The translations under genes and the position numbers were made by a program. This document shows, in pieces, positions 50,559 to 58,577 of a DNA stretch of 64,000 nucleotides (the stretch's first letter is position 1; every line of letters begins with the position of its first letter). The notes beneath the pieces were generated by a model that saw only the letters and a program-made list of their open reading frames with translations, did not search any database and had not been told where the DNA came from. The stretch covers positions 1-64,000 of the forward strand of contig DAIDDL010000005.1 of the NCBI GenBank assembly GCA_027309085.1, given 5' to 3'. Source of the stretch: Sulfobacillus sp. Lineage in GTDB: Bacteria > Bacillota > Sulfobacillia > Sulfobacillales > Sulfobacillaceae.

Positions 50559-50894
50559 ATGACCATCGTGCATACTATTCAAGGCAGTCGTATTCTGGTA
50601 GCGGTGAATGGGGATCTAGACCTGACCAGTGCAGCGCCACTGCGCGATGCGCTGGACGAGCTGATTGACCGTTACCGAGAAAAATCCCTCGTGCTGGATC
50701 TCGCTGATGTGGATTTCATTGACTCCTCAGGCTTGGGGGTCATTCTTGGCCGTTTCCGCCGGATGTCAGGGCGCCCGCTGTCCTTGGTTGGGGTGCGCCC
50801 GGCTGTCAAGGCGGTGCTCGAGCTGGCCGGCATTACCTCAATCCTGCCGGTGGCGGACGCTGTGCGGCCGCCTGTCAAAGATCAGCGCGCCTGA
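50559..50894 (+). CDS. spoIIAA: anti-sigma F factor antagonist SpoIIAA
   Basis: A 111-residue STAS-domain protein. The phosphorylated serine is expected at Ser57 in DFIDSSGLGVILGRF, as in Bacillus SpoIIAA. In its unphosphorylated form it binds SpoIIAB and frees sigma F in the forespore. ATG 50559 is chosen since GGAGG is eight bases upstream (50546-50550); the longer version starting at 50511 has no site. It is followed by spoIIAB and sigF in the standard order, with a 39-base gap. The usual dephosphorylating enzyme SpoIIE is not in the window. Confidence 0.93.
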   Translation: MTIVHTIQGSRILVAVNGDLDLTSAAPLRDALDELIDRYREKSLVLDLADVDFIDSSGLGVILGRFRRMSGRPLSLVGVRPAVKAVLELAGITSILPVADAVRPPVKDQRA

Positions 50895-50933
50895 ACCCAG
50901 CGGGCGGCGCGGAATAATGAGGAGGAATAATTT

Positions 50934-51377
50934 GTGACAAACACTATGCAGCTGCGGTTCCTTTCCGTGCCCGAAAACGTGGGCCTGGCACGGGTATCCA
51001 TCGCGGCCCTAGCCGGGCAGGCATCTTTTTCCCTCAACGATATTGACGAGATCAAGGTCGCGGTATCCGAAGCCGTGTCCAATGCGATTATTCATGGCTA
51101 CAGAGGTCAAAATGACGGCTGGGTCGAGGTGGCGGGAACACTGGACCCACACGGCATTACCATTGTGGTGGAGGATTTTGGTGTGGGTATCCGCGATATT
51201 GAGCAGGCCCGGCAGCCATCATACTCGACCGACCCTGAGCGGATGGGTCTCGGATTCGTGTTTATGGAATCTTTTATGCACGGACTGAACGTGCAGTCTA
51301 CGGTGGGCAAGGGCACCCGCGTGGAGATGCAGCGCTTTGTCACTATTCAGGGAGAGTTGTCCCGCGATGCCCAGTGA
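50934..51377 (+). CDS. spoIIAB: anti-sigma F factor SpoIIAB
   Basis: A 147-residue GHKL-type kinase and anti-sigma factor. The N box EAVSNAIIHGY, the G1 box VEDFGVGI and the G2 region ERMGLGFVFMESF are all present. It binds sigma F and phosphorylates SpoIIAA. GAGGAGG precedes the GTG at 50934. Its last 11 bases overlap the start of sigF, a layout that keeps the anti-sigma and sigma factor in balance. Length agrees with family members (about 145). Confidence 0.94.
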   Translation: MTNTMQLRFLSVPENVGLARVSIAALAGQASFSLNDIDEIKVAVSEAVSNAIIHGYRGQNDGWVEVAGTLDPHGITIVVEDFGVGIRDIEQARQPSYSTDPERMGLGFVFMESFMHGLNVQSTVGKGTRVEMQRFVTIQGELSRDAQ

Positions 51378-52128
51378 GGGGCATTGGCAGGATCCCCATG
51401 ACGAGTCCCAATTATATCGCTTAGCCCAGGCGGGGGATCCGGATGCCAGACGGGATTTGGTGGAAAAACACTGGAATTTGATTTGGCATATTGTCCACCG
51501 ATTCCAGGGACGGGGCTATGATCCAGAAGATCTGTTTCAAGTAGGTGCCATAGGGCTTCTCAAGGCCATCGAACGATTTGATGTAGACCGGGGCCTGAAG
51601 TTTTCCACGTATGCGGTACCCCTGATCATGGGGGAAATCCGCAGGCATATGCGCGACGACCAGCCGATTAGGGTGGCGCGGTCCCTAAGGGAGCTGGGCA
51701 TGCGTGTCGAACAGGTGCGGGCGCTTCTGTCCCAGCAGCTGGGCCGGGACCCGACACCGGCGGAAGTGGCCCACAAAATGGACATCGACCCTGCAGACAT
51801 TGCCGAGGCTGTGGAGGCGGTCCGGCCGCCCGCGTCGCTCAACCAGACAATCGAGTCATCGAGCGGGTCGGAAAAGCACCTCAGCGATGTCATCACGGAT
51901 AATCTGGGCGAAACGGAATGGCTGGAACAAATGGCCCTCAGCCAGGCTTTCCGGGCCCTTGACGAGCGGGAGCGCTTTATCTTGCGGGCGCGCTTTGTGG
52001 AGGGCAGGACACAGACGGAGGTGGCCCGCCAGCTGAAGGTATCGCAGGTGCAGATATCCCGCCTGGAGCGGCGGGCTCTAGACCGCATGAAAGTGGCCCT
52101 CACTGACGGCAGCGAGACGGACCCGTGA
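51367..52128 (+). CDS. sigF: RNA polymerase sporulation sigma factor F
   Basis: A 253-residue sigma-70 family factor directing early forespore transcription. Region 2 shows EDLFQVGAIGLLKAIERFD and FSTYAVPLIMGEIRRHMRDD, the latter being typical of SigF/SigG; region 3 runs LRELGMRVEQVRALL; region 4 ends with TQTEVARQLKVSQVQISRLE. ATG 51367 overlaps spoIIAB; an in-frame ATG at 51337 would extend into it and has no site. The order dacF-spoIIAA-spoIIAB-sigF is the classical operon. An intrinsic terminator lies 32 bases after the stop. Its regulon includes the downstream forespore genes. Confidence 0.94.
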   Translation: MPSEGHWQDPHDESQLYRLAQAGDPDARRDLVEKHWNLIWHIVHRFQGRGYDPEDLFQVGAIGLLKAIERFDVDRGLKFSTYAVPLIMGEIRRHMRDDQPIRVARSLRELGMRVEQVRALLSQQLGRDPTPAEVAHKMDIDPADIAEAVEAVRPPASLNQTIESSSGSEKHLSDVITDNLGETEWLEQMALSQAFRALDERERFILRARFVEGRTQTEVARQLKVSQVQISRLERRALDRMKVALTDGSETDP

Positions 52129-52130
52129 CG

Positions 52131-52161
52131 GAATAATGTCGCATGCCTATAGCCCATACTA
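52131..52161 (+). promoter_or_regulatory. forespore-type (sigma-G) promoter of spoVA operon
   Basis: GAATA (52131-52135) and CATACTA (52155-52161) fit sigma-G -35 and -10 elements with a 19-base spacer, the same spacing as at dacF. In Bacillus spoVA is sigma-G dependent. The predicted start point (about 52168) falls inside the sigF terminator hairpin, just after its left arm. Confidence 0.55.
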
Positions 52162-52198
52162 CTCCTGGACCATTACGGTCGCAGGAGTATTTTTGTTG
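52160..52198 (+). terminator. intrinsic terminator after sigF
   Basis: TACTCCTG (52160-52167) pairs with CAGGAGTA (52182-52189); GACC/GGTC extend the stem inside, and TTTTTGTT follows. It overlaps the -10 box of the spoVA promoter by two bases. Confidence 0.8.
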
Positions 52199-52214
52199 AG
52201 ACGAGGAGGGAACC

Positions 52215-52682
52215 ATGGCGAGCCAAGCTAAGCAGGGATCACAGAAAATGCAGGAATATCAAGATATGGCAAGCCAGATGCGCCCTAGAAAACCTTTGCT
52301 GAAGAATGCTCTGTGGGCATTTTTTGTCGGGGGGCTGATCAGTGAGGTGGGGCAGGGTGTGGAGTGGTTTTTCATGCAGCACGGACTCTCGGCCAAAGAA
52401 GCGACACCTCCCATGACGGTGGTGATGATTGGCCTAGGGGCTTTGCTGACCGGGTTGGGCTGGTATGACCGGGTTGTTAAACACGGGGGCATGGGAGGGT
52501 CTTTGCCCATCACGGGATTTGCTAATTCCATGGTCGCCCCCGCCATGGAATTCAGGACAGAAGGCCTGGTGCTGGGGGTGGGTGCCAAGTTGTTCACGGT
52601 AGCGGGGCCGGTGCTCGCCTACGGCCTGGCGGCGGCCTTTGTCGTCGGACTGCTCCGCCTTCTCATTACGGGGGGGGCGTAG
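52215..52682 (+). CDS. spoVAC: stage V sporulation protein AC
   Basis: A 155-residue membrane protein of the SpoVAC family with four hydrophobic segments. PLLKNALWAFFVGGLISEVGQ and GSLPITGFANSMVAPAMEFR match the family. SpoVA proteins form the channel for dipicolinic acid uptake into the spore and its release at germination. GAGGAGGG precedes ATG 52215. It starts the spoVA genes directly after the sigF terminator. No spoVAA and spoVAB are present between sigF and spoVAC, unlike in Bacillus. Confidence 0.92.
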   Translation: MASQAKQGSQKMQEYQDMASQMRPRKPLLKNALWAFFVGGLISEVGQGVEWFFMQHGLSAKEATPPMTVVMIGLGALLTGLGWYDRVVKHGGMGGSLPITGFANSMVAPAMEFRTEGLVLGVGAKLFTVAGPVLAYGLAAAFVVGLLRLLITGGA

Positions 52683-53708
52683 TTGGCCGTGACACGCCTC
52701 GGCCCATCCACCTACCAATTCGAGAACATCCGCATTCTGGCGGCTGCGGCAGTGGGGGGGCCTAAGGAGGGGGAGGGTCCGTTAGGGGCGTACTTTGACA
52801 GCATATGGCCTTCGGAGCTTAAGGACCATGCCAGTTTTGAAGTAGCCGAGCGCCACCTTCTGCTCGAAGCGCAGGACCTGGCGGTAAAAAAAGCGGCAGT
52901 GCCCTGGGAATCCATAGACATGGTCATGAGCGGGGACCTGCTCGACCAATTGGCCTCTACGAATTTTGCCGGCCGCGAACACCAGCGGCCTCTTGTGGGG
53001 CTGTTTGCCGCCTGCGCGGTGTTTACCGAAGCCCTGGGGTTGGGAGCTATGGCCATTGCCAGCGGCGGGCCCCGGAATGTTCTGGCCGCCGCTGCCAGCC
53101 ACCATATGGCGGCGGAACGCCAATTCCGGTTTCCCATTGAATTGGGATACCAGCGCACCCCGACGGCCGCATGGACCGCAACAGCGGCTGGAGCCTGCCT
53201 GGTTAGCGGCTCTGACGCCGTGGCAGGAGAGGGGGGCGTGTCAGTCGAATCCGTGACATTTGGGCGGGTGGTGGACTGGGGATCCAAAGACCCCAATGAT
53301 ATGGGCACGGCAATGGCCCCGGCAGCGTATGACACGATTTGCCGCCACTTTGAGGACACCGGCCGCTCGATTGAGGACTACGACCAGATTTATACGGGCG
53401 ACCTTGGGGTCTTTGGAGTGCGCTTGCTGTCGGCCTTAGCGCAAAAAGACGGGAAGCATTGGGATGAGCGCTTGGATGACTGTGGGAGGGCGCTCTATGC
53501 CATTGACAAGCAGGATGTCCACAATGGCGGTTCGGGGGCGGGTTGTTCGGCGAGTGTGTTCTCTGGGTTTATCTATAACCGGCTGGTCAAAAAAGACCTG
53601 CAGCGCGTGCTGTTGGTGGCCACTGGCGCCCTATTTTCCCCCACGACCTACCAGCAGGGGGAAAGCATTCCGTCGATAGCGCATGCTGTTTCCGTGAGGC
53701 GCCTGTAA
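52683..53708 (+). CDS. spoVAD: stage V sporulation protein AD
   Basis: A 341-residue thiolase-fold protein, the soluble part of the SpoVA channel that binds dipicolinic acid. The fold is recognisable from AACAVFTEALGLGAMAIASGG, ASHHMAAERQFRFPIELGYQ and QDVHNGGSGAGCSASVFSG. The start is TTG at 52683, immediately after the spoVAC stop and behind a G-rich site, so translation is coupled. Length matches family members (about 338). It is followed after 43 bases by spoVAEB. Confidence 0.93.
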   Translation: MAVTRLGPSTYQFENIRILAAAAVGGPKEGEGPLGAYFDSIWPSELKDHASFEVAERHLLLEAQDLAVKKAAVPWESIDMVMSGDLLDQLASTNFAGREHQRPLVGLFAACAVFTEALGLGAMAIASGGPRNVLAAAASHHMAAERQFRFPIELGYQRTPTAAWTATAAGACLVSGSDAVAGEGGVSVESVTFGRVVDWGSKDPNDMGTAMAPAAYDTICRHFEDTGRSIEDYDQIYTGDLGVFGVRLLSALAQKDGKHWDERLDDCGRALYAIDKQDVHNGGSGAGCSASVFSGFIYNRLVKKDLQRVLLVATGALFSPTTYQQGESIPSIAHAVSVRRL

Positions 53709-53751
53709 ACCGGGACGTGCCGCAACCGATCTACCGAGGAGGGAGTATGCC

Positions 53752-54102
53752 GTGATTTTTCTCTGGGCTTTTATCATTGGAGGACTTTTGTGTGTGGTGG
53801 CACAACTGACGCTGGACTTGTTTCCCCTGACTCCTGCCCACATTCTTGTGCTGTTTGTTGTAATCGGCGCCATCCTGGGCGGGGTGGGGCTGTATGGGAA
53901 ACTGGTGGCTGTAGCTGGAGCGGGGGCGAGCGTACCCTTGACCGGGTTCGGTTATACGCTGGTCACAGGAGTGGGCGAAGCTGTCAAAACCAAGGGCGTA
54001 TTGGGTCTCTTGACAGGAGGGCTGACGGCCGCCGCAGGGGGCATTAAAGCGGCCGTCCTGTTTGGACTGGCTGCCTCGCTGGTATTTAAGCCGAAAATCT
54101 AG
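53752..54102 (+). CDS. spoVAEB: stage V sporulation protein AEB
   Basis: A 116-residue membrane protein with three to four hydrophobic segments, related to SpoVAC. FIIGGLLCVVAQLTLDLFPL and GAGASVPLTGFGYTLVTGV are family hallmarks. GTG 53752 follows GAGGAGGGAG; it begins just after a non-coding ATG. It functions with SpoVAC and SpoVAD in the dipicolinic acid channel of the spore inner membrane. The gene order C-D-EB-EA-F is as in Bacillus. Confidence 0.92.
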   Translation: MIFLWAFIIGGLLCVVAQLTLDLFPLTPAHILVLFVVIGAILGGVGLYGKLVAVAGAGASVPLTGFGYTLVTGVGEAVKTKGVLGLLTGGLTAAAGGIKAAVLFGLAASLVFKPKI

Positions 54103-54136
54103 CCAGGAATTAATTGACAGCAAGGAGGAGCTACCT

Positions 54137-54712
54137 ATGGCAGAACGGAAACCCGTGATTATTGTGACGGATGGTGATGCAACGGCTTACCACGCTATAA
54201 AAGAAGCAAGCCAAGCCCTGAACTTGTACCCTCTAGAGGCATCGCGGGGGAATCCCACCCCCTTAACCGGGGCGGAACTGCTTGAGGCTATCGCTCGGGC
54301 GCCCCGGTCGCCCGTTGTGGTGATGGTGGACGACCGGGGGCAGGCTGGCACTGGCAAGGGAGAAAAGGACCTCGAAGCCCTCATGAATGCGGATTCGATT
54401 GAGGTCTTGGGAGTGGTGGCCGTGGCTGCCAATACTCACCCAGTGGAAGGGGTCCAGATTGACTCCTCTGTGTCAAAAACGGGTAAGGTGATGGCAGGGC
54501 GGGCGGTGGACAAGGGCGGCAATGCCGTACGGGGTGATGTGCTCCGGGGCGATACGGTCGATGTGCTGTCTGATGACGTGGGCACGGTGCCGATTATTGG
54601 GCTGGGAGACCCGGGAAAAATGGGTGGCCATGATTCGATAGGGCACGGAGTGCCCGCCACCCGCAAAGCATTGGAAGAAATACTGCAGAGGAGTGGATAC
54701 GGTGCGCGTTGA
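54137..54712 (+). CDS. spoVAEA: stage V sporulation protein AEA
   Basis: A 191-residue soluble protein beginning KPVIIVTDGDATAYHAIKEA and containing EASRGNPTPLTGAELLEAI and VVVMVDDRGQAGTGKGEKDL, matching SpoVAEA of Bacillus (about 200 residues). The fold looks like a Rossmann-type domain; its biochemical role in spores is unclear. ATG 54137 is supported by AAGGAGGAG; longer in-frame forms lack a site. Its final 11 bases overlap the start of the next gene, so it is coupled to spoVAF. Confidence 0.9.
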   Translation: MAERKPVIIVTDGDATAYHAIKEASQALNLYPLEASRGNPTPLTGAELLEAIARAPRSPVVVMVDDRGQAGTGKGEKDLEALMNADSIEVLGVVAVAANTHPVEGVQIDSSVSKTGKVMAGRAVDKGGNAVRGDVLRGDTVDVLSDDVGTVPIIGLGDPGKMGGHDSIGHGVPATRKALEEILQRSGYGAR

Positions 54713-56225
54713 GCATTTTCTGAACAGTGAGGCGGTGGTGAAACCCGAGAACATCTCCGAGGATTTGCGGCGCAATGTTGAGTGGCTGAAGGACTACCTC
54801 GGGTATAAAGAAACCTTTGACCTCATTGTCCGCGAATTTAAAATTGGCGCGCGCCAAGTAGCTCTCATCTATATAGACTCTTTTGTCAGCCAGACCGACT
54901 TGACCCTGATTATGCAAGAACTGTTTAAGACACCGGATGACCAGCTGAACCATCCTAGTTTGCGGACTCTGCTGAACCGGAAAGTGCCGTTTATCGAAAT
55001 CACACCGGAGACCCGTTTGGACAAGACCGCCGAGCAAATTTTATCAGGCCCGGCGGCATTGCTGGTGGATGGCATCACCCATGCCATTGTCATGGACGTG
55101 CGTCAATATCCTGACCGCACCCCCAGCGAGCCGTCGATGGAGCGGGTGTTGCGGGGGCCCAAGGACGGCTTTGTGGAGACGCTGATCTTCAATACCATCT
55201 TGATCCGGCGCCGGCTGCGCGACCCCAACTTGCGTATTGAGATTCATGAAGTGGGGCGCCGCTCCCATGCGGATGTAGCGATCATTTTCATTAAGGATAT
55301 TGCCAATGAGTTCTTTGTAAAACAGATTCGCGACCGCATCAAGCACATTGATGTGGATGCCCTGACGATGTCGGAAAAGGCTTTGCAGGAGTGGATTATC
55401 CGCAAACCGTGGTGGAATCCTTTTCCCACCAGCCGGTTTACCGAGAGGCCTGATGTGGCTGCAGAACATCTCACGGAAGGCCATGTGCTGGTGATGATCG
55501 ACACCTCTCCCAACGCGATGATCCTGCCCGTAACATTGTTTTCGTTTTTGCAGTCGGTGGAGGAATATCATGAGGACGTGATGATTGGCACCTATCTAAA
55601 ATGGGTGCGGTTTCTGGGAGTCGCCATCTCCTGGCTGGGGCCGCCTTTATGGTACGCTCTGCTCGCGAGCCATACCGCGCTCCCGGGAGGCTGGCAGGTG
55701 CTGGTGAAACCGTCGGTGACAGAAGTCCCCATTTTCTGGCAGATGGTGGCAGCCGAAATTGGCGTGGACCTGCTGCGCTTGGCGCTGACTTTCAGCCCGG
55801 ACCCGCTGACCCAGTCCATGGGGTTTTTTGGGGCTATTCTGTTAGGGAACGTAGCCGTTCAAGCCAAGCTGATTGATGCCCAGGTTATCGTGTATGTGGC
55901 ATTAGCGGCGGTAGGCACGTTTACGGCCCCCGACCTCGATTTTGGGATGGCCATGCGTCTTTTGCGCATGTTCTTGCTGATCTTGACGGGGGTGGGCGCC
56001 ATATTTGGAATGCCGTGGCTAGGGTTTGCCATAGGCATCATCATCCCCGTAGCGGTAATGGTGACAACCGATTCGTTTGGAATGCGGTATTCCTGGCCTC
56101 TATTCCCGTTGGACCGCAGTGCTCTGGCAGCGGAATTCATTCGCAAGCCCTTAAACCGCAAGGTCATGAGGCCTTCTTTGACTCTGCCGCTGGACCCGAC
56201 ACACAGGAGGCCCGAGAACAAATAG
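54702..56225 (+). CDS. spoVAF: stage V sporulation protein AF / GerA-family receptor A-type protein
   Basis: A 507-residue member of the GerA/SpoVAF family. A hydrophilic N-terminal domain of about 260 residues (with FDLIVREFKIGARQVALIYIDSF and PEATLIVDGI-like segments such as GPAALLVDGITHAIVMDVR) is followed by about five membrane helices. Position at the end of the spoVA genes, as in Bacillus, supports spoVAF, which helps open the germination channel. GTG 54702 follows AGAGGAG; it overlaps spoVAEA. No GerB/GerC partners follow, so a stand-alone nutrient receptor is unlikely. A weak hairpin terminator is found at 56243. Confidence 0.9.
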   Translation: MRVEHFLNSEAVVKPENISEDLRRNVEWLKDYLGYKETFDLIVREFKIGARQVALIYIDSFVSQTDLTLIMQELFKTPDDQLNHPSLRTLLNRKVPFIEITPETRLDKTAEQILSGPAALLVDGITHAIVMDVRQYPDRTPSEPSMERVLRGPKDGFVETLIFNTILIRRRLRDPNLRIEIHEVGRRSHADVAIIFIKDIANEFFVKQIRDRIKHIDVDALTMSEKALQEWIIRKPWWNPFPTSRFTERPDVAAEHLTEGHVLVMIDTSPNAMILPVTLFSFLQSVEEYHEDVMIGTYLKWVRFLGVAISWLGPPLWYALLASHTALPGGWQVLVKPSVTEVPIFWQMVAAEIGVDLLRLALTFSPDPLTQSMGFFGAILLGNVAVQAKLIDAQVIVYVALAAVGTFTAPDLDFGMAMRLLRMFLLILTGVGAIFGMPWLGFAIGIIIPVAVMVTTDSFGMRYSWPLFPLDRSALAAEFIRKPLNRKVMRPSLTLPLDPTHRRPENK

Positions 56226-56242
56226 AGGACCGTAGGGGGAGG

Positions 56243-56274
56243 GGGCTTGGGCGCGTTCCCGAAGCCCTTCTCTT
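56243..56274 (+). terminator. probable terminator of spoVA operon
   Basis: GGGCTTGGG (56243-56251) pairs with CCC (56258-56260) and AAGCCC (56262-56267) with one bulged base, and is followed by TTCTCTT. It is 18 bases downstream of the spoVAF stop. Confidence 0.5.
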
Positions 56275-56320
56275 CCCATACGGGAGTGTCATGGCTGCTC
56301 CCGAGCATTCGCCCCAAACC

Positions 56321-56353
56321 AAAAAGGCCCCAGATATTTGGCATCTAGGACCT
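56321..56353 (-). terminator. intrinsic terminator of the small membrane-protein gene
   Basis: AGGCCCCAGAT (56325-56335) and ATCTAGGACCT (56343-56353) form an 11-bp stem with two G:U pairs; the A-run at 56321-56325 gives a T-run on the minus strand, 26 bases past that gene's stop. Confidence 0.65.
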
Positions 56354-56359
56354 TCCCTG

Positions 56360-56373
56360 CCCCCCCCCCCCCC
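56360..56373. repeat. 14-base C homopolymer
   Basis: An uninterrupted run of 14 C lies between the stop of the minus-strand membrane gene and its terminator. Such tracts are prone to slippage and to sequencing or assembly error, so the true length may vary. Confidence 0.9.
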
Positions 56374-56378
56374 AAAAC

Positions 56379-56843
56379 TCAGCTCAGCAGGTCGTTGATT
56401 TTGGAACCCGGGTCCTTCTTCATCATCACGATGCCCATAATGAGCAGGTACAGCCATGCCACGAGCGAGAAACCCCGGCCGAAGGAATACTGGGCAAACT
56501 GGAGGTGACCGGCGAGCGGAGTCTTGTTGATGCCCCACGGCAAGGCCAAAAATCCGGATAGGAAGTACATGGTCATATTGTAGGCCGTAAATAGGATGGG
56601 CAAGAGATAATACCGGCGCAATCCCAGCAGGTACACTACCGCAATCAGTCCGTAAGTAGCCGTCTCAATATCAATCCAGTAGGACACAATCGGGGTCGAA
56701 CCCGGACTGGCGAACAGGTGGGCCGCCACGTCGACCAGAGCGAAAAATACCATCGATAAACGCAACCGGTCCAATCCGGGATGGTCCGTCGTAATAAGGT
56801 GCGTGGTGTTGTAGTCTGCGGTACTCTTTACAGCATTGGTCAT
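56379..56843 (-). CDS. four-helix membrane protein of unknown function
   Basis: A 154-residue protein from ATG 56843, behind AGAAAGGA. Four hydrophobic segments are visible (LSMVFFALVDVAAHLF, YGLIAVVYLLGLRRY, LLPILFTAYNMTMYFLSGFLALP, FSLVAWLYLLIMGIVM), with a charged C-terminus. No family is recognised. The gene is flanked by a CRP/FNR-type site upstream and its own terminator downstream, so it is a separate regulated unit inserted between spoVAF and lysA, which are adjacent in Bacillus. Confidence 0.65.
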   Translation of the reverse strand: MTNAVKSTADYNTTHLITTDHPGLDRLRLSMVFFALVDVAAHLFASPGSTPIVSYWIDIETATYGLIAVVYLLGLRRYYLLPILFTAYNMTMYFLSGFLALPWGINKTPLAGHLQFAQYSFGRGFSLVAWLYLLIMGIVMMKKDPGSKINDLLS

Positions 56844-56911
56844 GTGAATCGCGTCCTTTCTCTGGGTGACACGACAATGATTTCATAAAGAGAATACCAC
56901 AGGCCCCACCT

Positions 56912-56927
56912 TGTGAAGTGAGTCACA
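56912..56927 (-). promoter_or_regulatory. CRP/FNR-family binding site
   Basis: TGTGA (56912-56916), six bases, TCACA (56923-56927) exactly match the CRP consensus TGTGA-N6-TCACA; the palindrome extends by one base pair (CTTGTGA with TCACAAG). It lies 69 bases upstream of the minus-strand ATG at 56843 and overlaps a possible -35 (TTCACA) 15 bases before TATTCT (56891-56896). Confidence 0.6.
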
Positions 56928-57104
56928 AGGACCAAGAAGGCTGACCCATATGGACGGCAGACTCTGGGCACTGTGGCCCCAGATTTTTTCAGGACGGCAT
57001 GGCCTGTGGGTGGAAAGAAGAAGTCAGATGGCATCTGCAGTTGCGGGACATGCCGCTAGGACCGCCGCGCCGCGGTTCCAGCGGCTCTTTGCAGGCTCCA
57101 GTGG

Positions 57105-57133
57105 TTGACCTGGCCCGGGTTCAATGTTAGGCT
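57105..57133 (+). promoter_or_regulatory. promoter of lysA
   Basis: TTGACC (57105-57110) and TAGGCT (57128-57133) are spaced by 17 bases, about 50 bases upstream of the lysA start. Confidence 0.5.
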
Positions 57134-57184
57134 AACAACAAATAATACGCTGGGCGGCGTTCTCCTGCCGCGAGGAGGATTTGA

Positions 57185-58507
57185 TTGTTTCCCGATACGT
57201 ATACCGTAGATGGCCATTACCACATAGCTATTGGAGGGGTGCCGATTCGGCAATTGGCCGAAGAATATGGCACGCCTCTTTACGTTCTCGATTATGACAC
57301 CCTTATTCACCGCATCCAAAGCTTTCAGGAATCTCTGCGCGAAATGAATCCCCCTGGACAGGCATTTTATGCTGGCAAGGCTTTTTTAAGCACGGCTATG
57401 GCGGGCTTGCTCAAAGACCAAGGGATGGGGCTGGATGTCGTGTCGGGGGGCGAACTCTATACGGCCCTGGAGGCTGGCATGGATCCGGCCCGAGTGGTTT
57501 TTCACGGCAATGTGAAGACGGAAGACGAAATTCGGATGGGACTATCGCGGGGCGTCGGGTACTTTGTGGTGGACTCTTTGGCGGAACTGGCTGCCATTAG
57601 CCGCATTGCAGGCGAATTAGGGGAACAGGCAGCCATTTTGCTTAGACTGACACCGGGCATTGAAGCGCATACGCATGCATTCATCCAGACCGGCCAGTTT
57701 GATTCCAAATTCGGATTCGGCATGATAGACGGGATCCACGAGGAGGCCCTGGAGCAAGCTCTCCGGCTTCCAAACCTCGTGCTTAAAGGATTTCACGCCC
57801 ATATTGGATCCCAGATATTTGACGAAGATCCCTTTGTCCACAATGCGCAGAGACTGATGGAATTTATGCGTGTGGCGCTCGAACGGCACCGTTACTGGCC
57901 GGACGTGCTGGATATTGGGGGAGGGTTCGGGGTGCAGTACGGGCCAGATGACGACCCTCCCCAGGTGCCGCGCATTTTAGCCCGTGTTAATGAGACAATG
58001 CGCCGGCTGACACCTCCCGGCTATCCGGTTCCGACGGTATTCATTGAGCCGGGGAGGGCCATTGTAGCTGAAGCTGGGGTGACCATTTACCAGGTCCGGG
58101 CCACCAAGACGGTGCCGGGCGGGCGCCGCTACGTGGCGGTGGACGGCGGCATGGGGGATAACATCCGGCCCGCTCTGTACCAGGCGGCTTATGTGGCGCA
58201 GGTGGACGGAAAGAATCCCGAAACGCCGGCTGGTGTCTACACGATTGCTGGCCGCTACTGCGAGAGCGGGGACATTCTGGTTAAGGACATTGCTCTGCCG
58301 GAACCTGAAGTTGGGGACTACCTGGCCGTTTACGGGACAGGTGCGTACAACTACGCAATGGCGTCCAATTACAACCGGGTGCCCCGGCCGGCAGTGGTGC
58401 TGGTCGATAAGGCCCGTACGGTCCTGTGGGTGAAGCGGGAGAGTTATGAAGATCTGGTGCGCAACGACTTGCCCTGGCGGCGCCCCGAAGAAGGCCGCTG
58501 GCGCTGA
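57185..58507 (+). CDS. lysA: diaminopimelate decarboxylase
   Basis: A 440-residue fold-type III PLP enzyme converting meso-diaminopimelate to lysine. The PLP lysine is K65 in FYAGKAFLS; HAHIGSQIFD, DIGGGFGVQYG, IEPGRAIVAEAG and the catalytic-Cys region GRYCESGDIL followed by GAYNYAMASNYNR complete the family pattern. The TTG at 57185 is six bases after GAGGAGGA. It follows the spoVA genes, as in Bacillus. It has its own promoter and makes lysine, and may also limit diaminopimelate available for cortex synthesis. Confidence 0.95.
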   Translation: MFPDTYTVDGHYHIAIGGVPIRQLAEEYGTPLYVLDYDTLIHRIQSFQESLREMNPPGQAFYAGKAFLSTAMAGLLKDQGMGLDVVSGGELYTALEAGMDPARVVFHGNVKTEDEIRMGLSRGVGYFVVDSLAELAAISRIAGELGEQAAILLRLTPGIEAHTHAFIQTGQFDSKFGFGMIDGIHEEALEQALRLPNLVLKGFHAHIGSQIFDEDPFVHNAQRLMEFMRVALERHRYWPDVLDIGGGFGVQYGPDDDPPQVPRILARVNETMRRLTPPGYPVPTVFIEPGRAIVAEAGVTIYQVRATKTVPGGRRYVAVDGGMGDNIRPALYQAAYVAQVDGKNPETPAGVYTIAGRYCESGDILVKDIALPEPEVGDYLAVYGTGAYNYAMASNYNRVPRPAVVLVDKARTVLWVKRESYEDLVRNDLPWRRPEEGRWR

Positions 58508-58577
58508 TTTTGGATCATTGCCGGACCATCGTTCGTAGACGGCGGAGGCCGGAGTTTACAAGAAAAGAGGACCACAG

